A DNA stretch of 60,000 bases from Bolinopsis microptera (GCF_026151205.1 NC_087083.1:2425036-2485035), one strand, 5' to 3'. Shown: positions 43,285 through 53,454, counted from the stretch's first letter. A program made the numbers and translations. The notes: generated from the letters alone by a model not told the origin.

Positions 43285-46200
43285 GTTGTGGTTATAGGAG
43301 ATTCGATGGTTAAATACATTAATTCCGAATGTCCCGAAGAACCTACACGTTTATATCCGAAATCATACCGTGGACTACATGTTTTTTCTTATCGTGGTAT
43401 GGACACCGAGCACGTGGCAGACGAGGTTACTAACATCAATCCTCGGAACCTGCCGCAGATAGATGCTGTGTACGTCATGGTGGGAACTAACAATATAAAA
43501 GGTAGGTGTTCGTGTGATAGTGTGGCGTTTGCAGAAATGTTTACTGACCTCATAAACTGTGTGCATCTTAAGTTTCCGAAGGCTACTGTTTTTGTGAATA
43601 TTGTTTTGCCTCGTTTTGATTATCCTAAATGTGAAAGATCACATTTTCTTTCTAAAATTTATGCTTTTAACGCTGAATTGGTTTCTTTACGTAATAAATT
43701 TAATTTCGTATTAGTTTCTAACCCTTTTCACATTACTCCTAATGATGCTTTCAATTACATCCAGCGTACGGATAATTTACATTTTAGCTACACAGGTAAC
43801 ATTTTGTTTAAGAAAATTGTAAAGGCTAACATTCACTGCTATTTTTATGGTTTTGCTAGTATCCCCACTCATCTCCATTATCTAGTAGACAGTACACTGA
43901 TCCCTGCATCCCCTTTACCTTCACAATTTCCTGATCAGTCTGATAGCTTGTGGGATTTAACTCCGGGTTATTCTCCATCTCCTGCCTCTGCACCTGCTCC
44001 ATTTGCTGCTCCGGCTCCTCCGGCTCCTGCTGCTCCGGCTCCTCCTGCACCAACACCTGCACCTCCGGCTCCTCCTGCACCTGCTCCATCTGCTGCACCT
44101 GCTCCTGCTGCACCTGCTCCTGCTGCACTTGCTCCATCTTCTGCACCTGCTCCTGCTGCACCTGCTCCTGCTGCACCTCCATCACCTGCTACTACTGCAC
44201 CTGCTCCATCTGCTCATGATGCACCTGCTCCACCTGCTCGCGTACCTGCTCATGCTGCACCCGCACCTGCACCTGCTACGTCTGCATCTGCTCCTGCTGC
44301 ACCCGCACCTGTTCATGCTCCGGCTACACCTGCTCCTGCTGCACCAACACCTGCATATGATTCTGCCTCATATATTTCGTCGAAGTGTCCGGAATGGCTT
44401 CATACAAGGCTAGCCTATTACAAAGATCTACTCCCTGTGCATATTGCAAAACATGTTGAGGAACGTTTACTGTCTAAAGTGAAACAAGGTCTTTTTATTA
44501 CACAGGGTATTAACTCATCGCAGGTCCTTCTTTTCGGCAAAGATAGATATGTTTACAACAGGGCTACTAAACATCTAAATCCTATCCCCATTCATTCAGA
44601 GCCTATACTACAAACAATTTTGTCCATTGTAAATGTTAAACTGTCCACCAACTTTAACAGCATATTGGTCAACTTTTATAAAGACTCCTCTACCATCTTA
44701 CCATATCATAAGGACGATGAACAGCATTTGGACAAATCTGCCAAAATTGCGACACTATCAATTGGGGCTACACGTTACATGGACTTTGCCACGTGTAAAA
44801 GGAACCGCCCCTCGTTCAGTCAACAGCTTCTGTCTAATTCGTTGTTTGTTATGGACCCTGAGTCACAGGTAGCGTACTTCCATCGTATAGCTCCCGGTAG
44901 CAAATCTCCTCGTTGCCAAGGATACCGTTTCAGTCTTACTTTCAGAACACTTAAGCCAAGATCTATTGAAGGGGTGTCCTCATCCGGCCCAGTTTCATTA
45001 AAGCCCTACACCCTCGATAAGACTGAAGGGGTGTCCTCATCCGGCCCTGTTTCATTAAAGCCCTACACCCTCGATAAGACTGAAGGGGTGTCCTCCTCCG
45101 ACCCTGTTTCATTAAAGCCCTACACCCTCGATAAGACTGAAGGGGTGTCCTCCTCCGACCCTGTTTCATTGAAGCCTTACACCCTCGATAAGACTGAAGG
45201 GGTGTCCTCATCCTGCCCTGTTTCATTACAGCCCTATACCCTCGATAAGACTGAAGGGGTGTCCTCATCCTGCCCTGTTTCATTACAGCCCAGCACCCTC
45301 GATAAGACTGAAGAGGTGTCCTCATCCGGCCCGGTTTCTTTAAAAGGGGTGTTTTCGTCTTACCATCTTTCCACACATCCCAGCACCCCTGATGAGAATA
45401 ACCGAATACATTTGTCATCATCATCCTCCGTTCTTCAAACACCTAGTGTCCCTAGTGTGAGCAACAACCCTATTTCTACTGAGATTCGTCATCTACCACT
45501 TTATCTTCGGATCCCTGCGCCTTTTATAAGACTTACCGGCTGTCACCGTCTGCCACTGCTTCCCTGTACCCCCCATATGACTGAAGAGACCGGGGTGTCA
45601 TTATCTGCTGCTCATCCTACGGAACCCCTTATCCCTGATATGACTGAAGGGTCCGGGGTGTCATCATCTGCTGCTCATCCTACGGAACCCCTTATCCCTG
45701 ATATGACTGAAGGGTCCGGGGTGTCATCATCTGCTGCTCATCCTACGGAACCCCTTATCCCTGATATGACTGAAGGGACCGGGGTGTCATCATCATCTTC
45801 CGCATATGCAGCCTCTATTCCCCACAACGTTAGTCACACCACTAAACAATCTCGGTCACTAATGTATGGTGGTGGCCGACATAACAATCCTTTCATCGAC
45901 AATGAAGCTCAAGATGAAGAAGCTCACGTATTCCAAGAGTCTGGCAACTCTCATAATTTTACAGCTTCGCCAGGTGATATGGAAAATTTCATTGATGACA
46001 CTGAATCGCTTCAATCTCAGGAGTATAGACCCTATTATGACTGCCAAGCTGATAGCTATGTACAAAGTTCCACTCATTTGACCTCATCTGTCCAAAATGA
46101 CTCTTATGCTTCAACTGTTACAAAGAAAAAGAAAACGGCTGCCTCTACGAAATGTGACACTCTTTCTAATATGGCAGATAAAGAGCTTCAAAAAGAGGAA

Positions 46201-49200
46201 GATTGCAATTCAGATTCTATTCGAAGGCAGCGGCTTCGTGCTTCTATGACAAACCCACAGCGTTCAAAAATTCGTCAGTATGACTGTAATCGAAAGTCTC
46301 AAAAGCGAGAAACTATGACCACCATCCAGCTCACAAGACTCCAACAAAAAGAACGATCTCGACTGTCGCAAGCTCGGGCCTCCATGACCACCACCGAGCT
46401 CACAAGACTCCAACAAAATGAACGATCTCGAAAGTTGTCAACTCTGGCATCAATGACAACCCATGAACGTAACGCAAAGAAAGAGCAAAATCGTTTAAGC
46501 CAAAAAAGAAGGCGAGCAGCAATGACAGATGAGCAAAGGAAAATGACGAATGAAAAGCGACGCGCTGATCGTATTTCTCTCAATAAAGCTAGGAACTGTA
46601 CTTCTCAGAAAATCTGCTCTCCTGTTCTCCTTCGTCAAGATAGCCCAAGTAATATGAGCGGTTACAAAACACCACCAACCTCCCCTGCATTTTATCACCG
46701 CAATCAATCACGGTCACAAGCTTCATCTCTGAAAACTGCTTATTCACCCCACGACATTTCATTTCACACAGTTACTGTTACTAGAAATAATAAAGTTGCA
46801 TCTCCTTTAAATGGATGCGGAACTTTCTCTAAAACGAGACCTATTTCTACTTTGGATTGGGACTTTGTTCGTTTTCCTCATGGCTCCAAATTATTAGCTG
46901 AAATTGAACTTAAATGCGCTAATAAATGCACCTTCTGCCCAGGTTTTATGGAGAACTGCCCATTTTCTCATCTCCAAAGTGTCTCAACAAATCAACATTT
47001 TACTACTTCATCGGAACCATCAGCCTGCCAATCACCCATCATAGAATCTTCTAGCCTGCATAACTTTTTCGTTCAGGACCAGCCCGAGGTGCCACCCAAT
47101 GCTTCAAAGGCTTCTCCAGTGCCCCTTAAGCATAACTCTAAAGCACATCCCAATCCCTCATTTGATCCAAAGACTGACAACATTGTGAAAACTTTTCGTG
47201 CTAAAATGCGAGAGTACCCAGAATATGCTTGTATTAAATGTCACAAGCTTTTCTTCCGTGAAGGTGTTGTTAAGGCAAAGGATACTCTTAAGTTTAAGCT
47301 TAATATTCCCTCAGTTACTAAAGCAGATAATAAATGGATTTGTAAACGTTGCAATAGTTATTTAAAGCGTGGAAAGTTCTCCCCTATAGATGTAAATGAA
47401 ATGTTCCTGGCATCAGGCGATCTCCCATCCTCCCTTCAGCCAAACCCCACCGAATGCCGCTTAGTATCCCAAATCATTCCATTCATGAAAATTTTATCCC
47501 TTCCTGCTGGAGGTCAAAGTTGTATTAAAGGCCCTGTTGTAAATGTCCCCATCCAACCTGACAGAAACTGCATGCAGCTCCCTCGTAAACTTTCTGAGTC
47601 TGGTATTTTAGCTGTCCGTATAAAACGTAAGGTTGAGTACAAGTCTGTTGTAATGTCTGATGTTGTTAATCCTGATAAATGTATAACATTATTAGTATGG
47701 CTTAAGAAAAACAATCCTTTTTATAAGAATGTTGTACTTTCCCATGATTTCATTAAACAAAATTACGATGGTGATAAGCAGTTCTTTGACTCGTACATGA
47801 ATGATGACCCTGTTGTTGTTTCTATGTCAATATTAGATCTTATTTTATCAAATGTCACTAACGAGGGTACGTACTGTGATATGCCTTTTGAGTCTTGCAT
47901 CCAAAAATCTGATCCAGCTGAGAACATTGATGACGGTAAAATACCTTTCATGGACTTTGCACCTGGCCAGGGTAGTAAACCTGTTCCTTTCCTTGGTAAT
48001 GCCGACTACGAAGCCTTGTCATTTCCTGATCTATTTCCTCTGGGTAAGGGTCACTTCAACTGCAGCAAAAGAAATGATCTCATTAAGAAAAAACTTCTCC
48101 CAAAACTCTCCTTAAAAGATTACGCTGAAAGCAAATTATACTCTAAGCATAGAAAGTACGCTCAAAATCCCGAGTATATATTTTACATGCAGAACTGGAT
48201 TGAACGTGATCAGCTACTTAGTTGCATTGCTACTCACATGCGCAAAGGTTCTAGAACTATGGACGGTCAAATCATTACCGCAGGGCTCCTCAGATCTTAC
48301 CAGTGCAACATGGATCAGCTTCAAAGTAACATTGATGCTTATAAATTCATGAAAAATATGAAGGGTACTCCAGCTTACTTACAAAAGATCAAGAACGATG
48401 GTATAGCTATGGTGAATCAGCTAGGTAATTTTACTTGGTTCTTAACATTCTCCTTTAACGACTTGGTCTACTCAGTTCCGGCTATTCTGAAATTAATGGG
48501 TCAGGAACCTACGGATGAATTATTAAGTGACATAAGCTGGTTTAGGAAGCACGAGCTAATTAAAATGGACCCTGTCATTGCTGTGCGCATGTTCGACCGC
48601 TATGTCCGCAAAATTCTATCTTATCTGATTGAGGATCAGGGTGTCATGGGGGAGGCTTTGGCTCATTTTGGTAGAAATGAGTTTGGGGGCCGTGGATCCC
48701 CTCACCTTCACATGCTTCTCAAAGTAGTAGGTGCCCCTATACCAGGTGAGAGTCCCATCGAGGAAGTAATAGAATTTATTGATAAGTATGTTACAACTCA
48801 TTATCCAACCCTTGAAGAAGATCCCGAGGTTCACAAACTTATCAAGCTTCAGCTGCACTCCCATACAAAAACATGTCAGAAAGGTGGTAAAGACATATGC
48901 CGTTTCGGATTTCCCAAAACACTTTCTGAGGTTACAAAAATTGTCTTTAAGGAAATCAAGAAAATGATGACAAAAAAGTCAAAAAACAACCAAAAGTCTG
49001 CTGACAGTGAACCCAAAGTTGAGGCTCCTAAACTGCGATCTAGAGATGTCATCTACAAACGTAAACCTGGCAGCGAAAATGTAAATACATACAATCGTCT
49101 TCTACTCCTTGCTATACAAGGGAACATGGATGTTCAAATTTGTATGAGTCCGTGGGATGTTGTTAATTACGTTATTTCGTATGCCACCAAAAATGAAAAA

Positions 49201-50646
49201 GAGGTTTGTGACGCCTTGAAAGATGTTATTAAAAATATTGATCAGCCGAGCAATAAGAACTCTAAAGAAGCCCTTCGACAGCTTGGTAATACTTTTTTAA
49301 ATTCTAGGTCCGTCTCCGTCCAAGAAGCTATTTTTCGATGTCTGCCCCAGTTGAGTCTCTCCCATTTCAAACCTTCGGTTCTTTTCATTCCTTCTGACAT
49401 GCCAGGGGATAGACATGGCATTGTCAAACCTCGTTCTACCCTACAACAGCTGCCAGATGATTCGGAAGATGTGTTCCATAACTCGCTTCTTGACAAATAC
49501 CTCAATCGTCCTGATGATTTAGAGTCGATCTGCTGGGCTGAATTTGCTTCCTTATACGTTCGGTTAGACAGAAACGTAACTTCTAAAAACAGACACAAAG
49601 TCATTACTCTTAAATCTAATCTTGGCCAGATGATAAGGCGAGACTCGCCTCAAGTTATCAGAAGTAATAAAAAGTCTCGCACAAAGCAGCCTGAAAAGTA
49701 TTACTATTCGAAACTGTGTTTGTACTTTCCGTGGAGAAAGGAAGCTGATCTTATTGGCTCCTTTGCCACTTATCAAGAGTCATTTGCTGAGAATGTTGAT
49801 GCCATGAAACCCAACATCAAAAAGTTTGAACAATTTGACGACGACACTCTGCAAAAAATGGAAGCTGAAATAAGACAAGAGATCAAAGATTCACTTCTTG
49901 ATGAAAATAAAAGGGAAGTTCTTGATGGTAGGCATCTCTTCAATCATCCCTTTGAAGGTATTGATATATCGAAGGAGGAAGAGAAGTCTGTGTTCAACGT
50001 CACTTATAAGGAGCCCATTGTCTTTGATGAACAGTACCAGCAAATGGTCACCAGCCTCAATGACAAACAGCGCGAACTCTTCAACATTGTAGATCATCAC
50101 TCTTCCCGGGTTGCACAGGGTCACAAGGTCAATCAGCTTCTTCATTTTGTTAGTGGTGCTGGCGGAGTAGGTAAAAGTTTCCTCATAAAATGTATGCGCT
50201 CCTGCATCTCACGCAAGTTCCCAGACAGTATCATTAAACCTAGGGTTGCTGTTGCAGCTAGCACTGGTGTTGCTGCAGCTCTCATTGACGGTCAAACTGT
50301 TCACCAACTCCTTCAGTTAGATTGTCAAGAGGGCGGAAGAATCCAACCTAAACCACTTAATCCAAAAAAGAAGATGCAGATGAGGAGGTTCTTTCAGCAT
50401 GTAAGGTATATCATTATAGATGAAGTGTCCATGGTGGGTAACACAAACCTCAACCAGATCAATTCACGGTTGAATGAAATATTTGGGGTTCCTCCTGAAA
50501 CCACAATCTTTGGGGGAATCAACGTTATCTTCAGTGGTGACCTTCATCAGATTCCTGCGGTTCAACAAACTATGGTGTTTGAGACTAAAGGTATCGCTGC
50601 TCTTGGGCCTAACATTTGGAAGGATTCAATTACATTTTCTGAATAG
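43285..50646 (+). CDS. Helitron-class replicase: SGNH hydrolase - AlkB - basic repeats - HUH Rep - Pif1 helicase
   Basis: The open frame begins at acceptor TTCAG/GTT 43285. Numbering counts the GTG at 43288 as 1. Domains: SGNH/GDSL-like (GDS at 4-6, GTNN near 65, DNLHFS near 161); Ala/Pro linker (about 225-358); AlkB-type Fe(II)/2-oxoglutarate dioxygenase (about 365-557) with H474-x-D476, H532 and R547-x5-R553; 19-aa and 21-aa tandem repeats (about 561-681, 765-835); a basic region of about 20-residue repeats (977-1101, RLSQ..ASMT); Cys-rich segments CANKCTFC and CIKCHK...CKRC (about 1208-1355). The Rep endonuclease follows, with FLTFSF (near 1718), HLH 1806-1808 and Tyr 1961/1965. Then comes Pif1 helicase: Walker A GAGGVGKS (about 2290-2297), Walker B IIIDEVSM (DE near 2378) and FSGDLHQIPAV. 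The frame stops in the helicase at ITFSE-stop. Confidence 0.85.
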   Translation, partial: VVVIGDSMVKYINSECPEEPTRLYPKSYRGLHVFSYRGMDTEHVADEVTNINPRNLPQIDAVYVMVGTNNIKGRCSCDSVAFAEMFTDLINCVHLKFPKATVFVNIVLPRFDYPKCERSHFLSKIYAFNAELVSLRNKFNFVLVSNPFHITPNDAFNYIQRTDNLHFSYTGNILFKKIVKANIHCYFYGFASIPTHLHYLVDSTLIPASPLPSQFPDQSDSLWDLTPGYSPSPASAPAPFAAPAPPAPAAPAPPAPTPAPPAPPAPAPSAAPAPAAPAPAALAPSSAPAPAAPAPAAPPSPATTAPAPSAHDAPAPPARVPAHAAPAPAPATSASAPAAPAPVHAPATPAPAAPTPAYDSASYISSKCPEWLHTRLAYYKDLLPVHIAKHVEERLLSKVKQGLFITQGINSSQVLLFGKDRYVYNRATKHLNPIPIHSEPILQTILSIVNVKLSTNFNSILVNFYKDSSTILPYHKDDEQHLDKSAKIATLSIGATRYMDFATCKRNRPSFSQQLLSNSLFVMDPESQVAYFHRIAPGSKSPRCQGYRFSLTFRTLKPRSIEGVSSSGPVSLKPYTLDKTEGVSSSGPVSLKPYTLDKTEGVSSSDPVSLKPYTLDKTEGVSSSDPVSLKPYTLDKTEGVSSSCPVSLQPYTLDKTEGVSSSCPVSLQPSTLDKTEEVSSSGPVSLKGVFSSYHLSTHPSTPDENNRIHLSSSSSVLQTPSVPSVSNNPISTEIRHLPLYLRIPAPFIRLTGCHRLPLLPCTPHMTEETGVSLSAAHPTEPLIPDMTEGSGVSSSAAHPTEPLIPDMTEGSGVSSSAAHPTEPLIPDMTEGTGVSSSSSAYAASIPHNVSHTTKQSRSLMYGGGRHNNPFIDNEAQDEEAHVFQESGNSHNFTASPGDMENFIDDTESLQSQEYRPYYDCQADSYVQSSTHLTSSVQNDSYASTVTKKKKTAASTKCDTLSNMADKELQKEEDCNSDSIRRQRLRASMTNPQRSKIRQYDCNRKSQKRETMTTIQLTRLQQKERSRLSQARASMTTTELTRLQQNERSRKLSTLASMTTHERNAKKEQNRLSQKRRRAAMTDEQRKMTNEKRRADRISLNKARNCTSQKICSPVLLRQDSPSNMSGYKTPPTSPAFYHRNQSRSQASSLKTAYSPHDISFHTVTVTRNNKVASPLNGCGTFSKTRPISTLDWDFVRFPHGSKLLAEIELKCANKCTFCPGFMENCPFSHLQSVSTNQHFTTSSEPSACQSPIIESSSLHNFFVQDQPEVPPNASKASPVPLKHNSKAHPNPSFDPKTDNIVKTFRAKMREYPEYACIKCHKLFFREGVVKAKDTLKFKLNIPSVTKADNKWICKRCNSYLKRGKFSPIDVNEMFLASGDLPSSLQPNPTECRLVSQIIPFMKILSLPAGGQSCIKGPVVNVPIQPDRNCMQLPRKLSESGILAVRIKRKVEYKSVVMSDVVNPDKCITLLVWLKKNNPFYKNVVLSHDFIKQNYDGDKQFFDSYMNDDPVVVSMSILDLILSNVTNEGTYCDMPFESCIQKSDPAENIDDGKIPFMDFAPGQGSKPVPFLGNADYEALSFPDLFPLGKGHFNCSKRNDLIKKKLLPKLSLKDYAESKLYSKHRKYAQNPEYIFYMQNWIERDQLLSCIATHMRKGSRTMDGQIITAGLLRSYQCNMDQLQSNIDAYKFMKNMKGTPAYLQKIKNDGIAMVNQLGNFTWFLTFSFNDLVYSVPAILKLMGQEPTDELLSDISWFRKHELIKMDPVIAVRMFDRYVRKILSYLIEDQGVMGEALAHFGRNEFGGRGSPHLHMLLKVVGAPIPGESPIEEVIEFIDKYVTTHYPTLEEDPEVHKLIKLQLHSHTKTCQKGGKDICRFGFPKTLSEVTKIVFKEIKKMMTKKSKNNQKSADSEPKVEAPKLRSRDVIYKRKPGSENVNTYNRLLLLAIQGNMDVQICMSPWDVVNYVISYATKNEKEVCDALKDVIKNIDQPSNKNSKEALRQLGNTFLNSRSVSVQEAIFRCLPQLSLSHFKPSVLFIPSDMPGDRHGIVKPRSTLQQLPDDSEDVFHNSLLDKYLNRPDDLESICWAEFASLYVRLDRNVTSKNRHKVITLKSNLGQMIRRDSPQVIRSNKKSRTKQPEKYYYSKLCLYFPWRKEADLIGSFATYQESFAENVDAMKPNIKKFEQFDDDTLQKMEAEIRQEIKDSLLDENKREVLDGRHLFNHPFEGIDISKEEEKSVFNVTYKEPIVFDEQYQQMVTSLNDKQRELFNIVDHHSSRVAQGHKVNQLLHFVSGAGGVGKSFLIKCMRSCISRKFPDSIIKPRVAVAASTGVAAALIDGQTVHQLLQLDCQEGGRIQPKPLNPKKKMQMRRFFQHVRYIIIDEVSMVGNTNLNQINSRLNEIFGVPPETTIFGGINVIFSGDLHQIPAVQQTMVFETKGIAALGPNIWKDSITFSE
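44970..45335 (+). repeat. 57-bp coding tandem repeat, about seven units
   Basis: Each unit encodes GVSSSGPVSLKPYTLDKTE with small substitutions (Asp, Cys, Gln variants). In frame within the large ORF, in the linker after the AlkB domain. Confidence 0.9.
45580..45795 (+). repeat. 63-bp coding tandem repeat, about three to four units
   Basis: Units encode GVSSSAAHPTEPLIPDMTEG. Two units are identical at DNA level apart from one or two bases, indicating recent expansion. Confidence 0.9.
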
Positions 50647-52589
50647 TTAGAGCAAAGGGTGACAGTCAGTTCACGGAACTCTGTCACAGGCTTAGGGTAG
50701 GAGAGCACACCCCTGAGGATATTGAGTTGCTGGGTTCAAGGGTTGTGGAAAAACAGCCTAAACCTGCTGAAATCATGGACTCAATGGTCATTTATCCAAC
50801 CAATAGGCAGTGCAGCAGTCACAATCAGGAGTGCATTCAAGAATTGAGCAAAACCTCTTCAATAGTTAACGTTGTTGCTCAAGACAGATTCTCCAATGAA
50901 GTTTTCAACAAATCTTCCAATTTTGGCGACAAAGTTTATGACAAAATGAACAAGAAACCCCAAGATTACACGACTGACGATGTGAACAAAACTGCTGGGT
51001 TACCAACTTCATTAAATATTGGTCCAGGAGCTAGGGTCATGGTGCGTGTTAATATCGACACCCCTGACAAAATTGTAAACGGTGTGACTGGGACTGTCCA
51101 CAGTTTCCAACTCCAAAATGGCAAAACTGTCAAGGACGGTTCATGCAGTGCTAGAGACATTCGGCACGTTAATGTTATGTTCGATGATGTTAACGTCGGC
51201 AGAACCATAAAACATCATTGTGACAATTTCTGCGCTAAAAATTGCACCAAGGTTGGCACTGTTCCAATTAAGCCCGTGGAAAAGGAATTTATCTCCAAAA
51301 AGAATAGTAAAACGTGGCTCAAACGCTATCAAATTCCATTGGTTCTCTCTTGGGCCTGCACTGTTCACAAAGTTCAGGGTTTGACTTTGAACAAAGCATA
51401 TGTATTCCTCGCTGGAGCATCAAAAGGTCACTCATGGCAGTCAGGCATGGCATACACTGCTATCTCTAGGTTGACATCTCTCCTTGGTCTGCACTTCATA
51501 TCTTTTGACCCCAGGCAAATTCGCACATCTAAGAAAGTTGTAGATGAGTATGCTCGACTACGTGATGTTCCTAAATTTTGTGTTGTCCTCCAAGGTAATA
51601 TTGTTCCTGCAGCTACTTGTGAAGAAGTTTTAATAATGAGTCCCATACCATCTGATCCCATCACTCTTCCCTGCAGTAAACCATGTAATGTGTCATCTTC
51701 TCCGCACAACACCATCATCACCTCGCCTCCTGTATTAAAACGCCACATACCATTTTCTCCATTAGCGGATCTTACGAAGAAACATTTCAAGGCTACCTCA
51801 TTATATTCTCCGCTCTCTATGATGTCTCCACAGCCTTCTACTGGTCTCAAACGTCCTTTACCAAACTCTCCTCAAGTTCCAGCAAGTCCACTTCTAAGTA
51901 AACATCTCAAAACGACAAAGTCTCTTTCTCCTTTATGCAATGCAGATGTGGTCAACAATCCGGTTATGCAAATTCCTACCAGTTATCCACAAGTTATCTC
52001 TGAAACTGTTGGCAGGGCTCATGTCATTGATTTCTTGGGTCATCCTCAATCGGCAGAAACTGCAACTTTATTACAATCTTTGGGATTCTCAGTCAATGCC
52101 TCCTTTGCTAATATCCAGGTTAATTCCAGTTGTGGTTACATCGCCTCTAGAGTCATTTCTAAACTGAAGTCCTTTCTTTCGACAGGCCAGTCATGGTTTA
52201 ACGCATCACTATTCGACTGTAACTATTGGGGAGCCTCGGATTTTGAGACAAACATATGTGCACTAGGTAATCATGCTCTTAACATTTCCGGCACAAGTCC
52301 CGTGTTCCTTTCAGAAACTAATTGCCTTGATCTTATTCCTATTTACTCGCTCCATTTTCACAATTTATTATTTATACATAGAAATGATTATCTTTCCAAT
52401 GTAGAACCTCCCCATAGTAAGTCTACGTTCAAAGCCCGCATCATACACCTTTGGGATAAGTTTAAGTCTAACGCACAGGTCCTTCCCCCAACCTTATTTA
52501 TAGTTAATACAGACGATGGTCATGGCGTTCATTGGTATACTGTTATTTTAGAAATTGGCTCTGCGCACTCACCATCTCATGAATTGTAA
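50643..52589 (+). CDS. Helicase C-terminus plus candidate cysteine-peptidase domain (after frameshift)
   Basis: Continues the Pif1 helicase in the next frame from about 50643 (VRAKGDSQFTELCHRLR). The first ATG-type start counted is 50727. Helicase motifs include GARVMVRVNI, LSWACTVHKVQGLTL (motif V) and YTAISRLTSLLGLHF (motif VI). After a Ser/Pro-rich linker, residues about 435-620 of the 50727 frame contain QVNSSCGYIASRVI (Cys469) and, near the end, NTDDGHGVHWYTVILE (His602-Trp603). Cys-Gly and His-Trp recall Ulp1/papain-fold cysteine peptidases, but Cys precedes His and no downstream Asp or Asn is obvious before the stop. The peptidase call is therefore tentative. Confidence 0.7.
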   Translation: MVRAKGDSQFTELCHRLRVGEHTPEDIELLGSRVVEKQPKPAEIMDSMVIYPTNRQCSSHNQECIQELSKTSSIVNVVAQDRFSNEVFNKSSNFGDKVYDKMNKKPQDYTTDDVNKTAGLPTSLNIGPGARVMVRVNIDTPDKIVNGVTGTVHSFQLQNGKTVKDGSCSARDIRHVNVMFDDVNVGRTIKHHCDNFCAKNCTKVGTVPIKPVEKEFISKKNSKTWLKRYQIPLVLSWACTVHKVQGLTLNKAYVFLAGASKGHSWQSGMAYTAISRLTSLLGLHFISFDPRQIRTSKKVVDEYARLRDVPKFCVVLQGNIVPAATCEEVLIMSPIPSDPITLPCSKPCNVSSSPHNTIITSPPVLKRHIPFSPLADLTKKHFKATSLYSPLSMMSPQPSTGLKRPLPNSPQVPASPLLSKHLKTTKSLSPLCNADVVNNPVMQIPTSYPQVISETVGRAHVIDFLGHPQSAETATLLQSLGFSVNASFANIQVNSSCGYIASRVISKLKSFLSTGQSWFNASLFDCNYWGASDFETNICALGNHALNISGTSPVFLSETNCLDLIPIYSLHFHNLLFIHRNDYLSNVEPPHSKSTFKARIIHLWDKFKSNAQVLPPTLFIVNTDDGHGVHWYTVILEIGSAHSPSHEL

Positions 52590-53454
52590 TTTCACCCTCG
52601 GCATTGTGAATGTTAGCCCTTGCACTTATAAGTAATCTTACACTCTAGCTATCATTTACTTGCAATTTCTAACAATCACGAACACCACTCACCCCATACC
52701 TATCCTAGAACTTCCACAACACCATACCAGTGCTGTTGTAACGTGACTTCTTGCGGTGTGAACAGTGTAGTCAGCCTTACATTCTTACACTCGAGGTTCT
52801 GATTACACAGGTAATACAGTCGCGTTTTTAAAGCAACAATATTTTTTGTCGCCTATAATAATGCTTTACATTGATAATACTAATTAGTTTCAATTACTTA
52901 TTCACCGCTATGGTTAAAATTGCCAAAAAATTAGTAATTAGTAATATTTCATTGCACCATAGTTCCTCCTAACATTATTCGTTTTTCAGGAAGTTAGACG
53001 TACAACAGGACACTGAAGTTTAAGACACAAGCTATAACAACAATTATAACATTACATATCACTACTACTCTACAAATTAATCAACATTATCTTATATAAT
53101 TATATCTACGTTAATTTATGCTCTCCATAATTAACCAATTTCTATTATCATATTAGCAATAAATGACATGCACATACTACATTTTCCATTTAACTTGCAC
53201 TCTAACTTTACATTTGTTTTACTGCAGCTATTTAATCGATATACTTTTGTTACCTTATAATTTTCAATATGTCATAAATGTCATGTTATTATCTCATAAT
53301 ATATCTTTAAACCCCTGTAATACCTCAGTTATCAGATAAGATTGGATGCATTATCATATGTTAGCAAAGAGGTTCGTCCGAGCAATTTACCCGTGGGATT
53401 GTCACGTGCTAACGGAAACTGAGAAGAGTGGTTAACTGCGTGTGGTTATTGTAC
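52590..53454. other. Region 3' of the Helitron-class element, no gene seen
   Basis: AT-rich. A splice-donor-like CACAG/GTAATA lies at about 52810. The 3' terminus of the Helitron-class element should fall here, but no hairpin-CTRR end is convincing. Confidence 0.4.

Larger units (their letters stand above)
42998..52589 (+). mobile_element. Helitron-class transposon with SGNH, AlkB and peptidase modules
   Basis: Core extent is defined by coding content only. It comprises a 2A-type leader, a 2452-codon ORF ending at 50646, and a 620-codon ORF 50727-52589 whose open frame extends back to 50643. The HUH nuclease (paired Tyr) plus Pif1-type helicase combination identifies a rolling-circle Helitron or Helentron. 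The true 5' and 3' ends (TC..., hairpin-CTRR or Helentron-type termini) could not be fixed; DNA to about 42.0 kb and 53.4 kb may belong to it. A 7-bp inverted pair TTAGCA/TGCTAA around 53356-53410 is a weak candidate end. A single frameshift separates the ORFs, so this copy is probably inactive. Confidence 0.8.

Noticed and set aside
43856-44413. Overlapping open frames (Gln/Met/Glu-rich minus, Leu/His-rich plus)
   Set aside because: Shadows of the Ala/Pro-rich linker in the Helitron replicase.
50630-50660. Programmed -1 frameshift in the Helitron-class element
   Set aside because: No X-XXY-YYZ slippery heptamer or downstream pseudoknot is evident; a simple indel is more likely.
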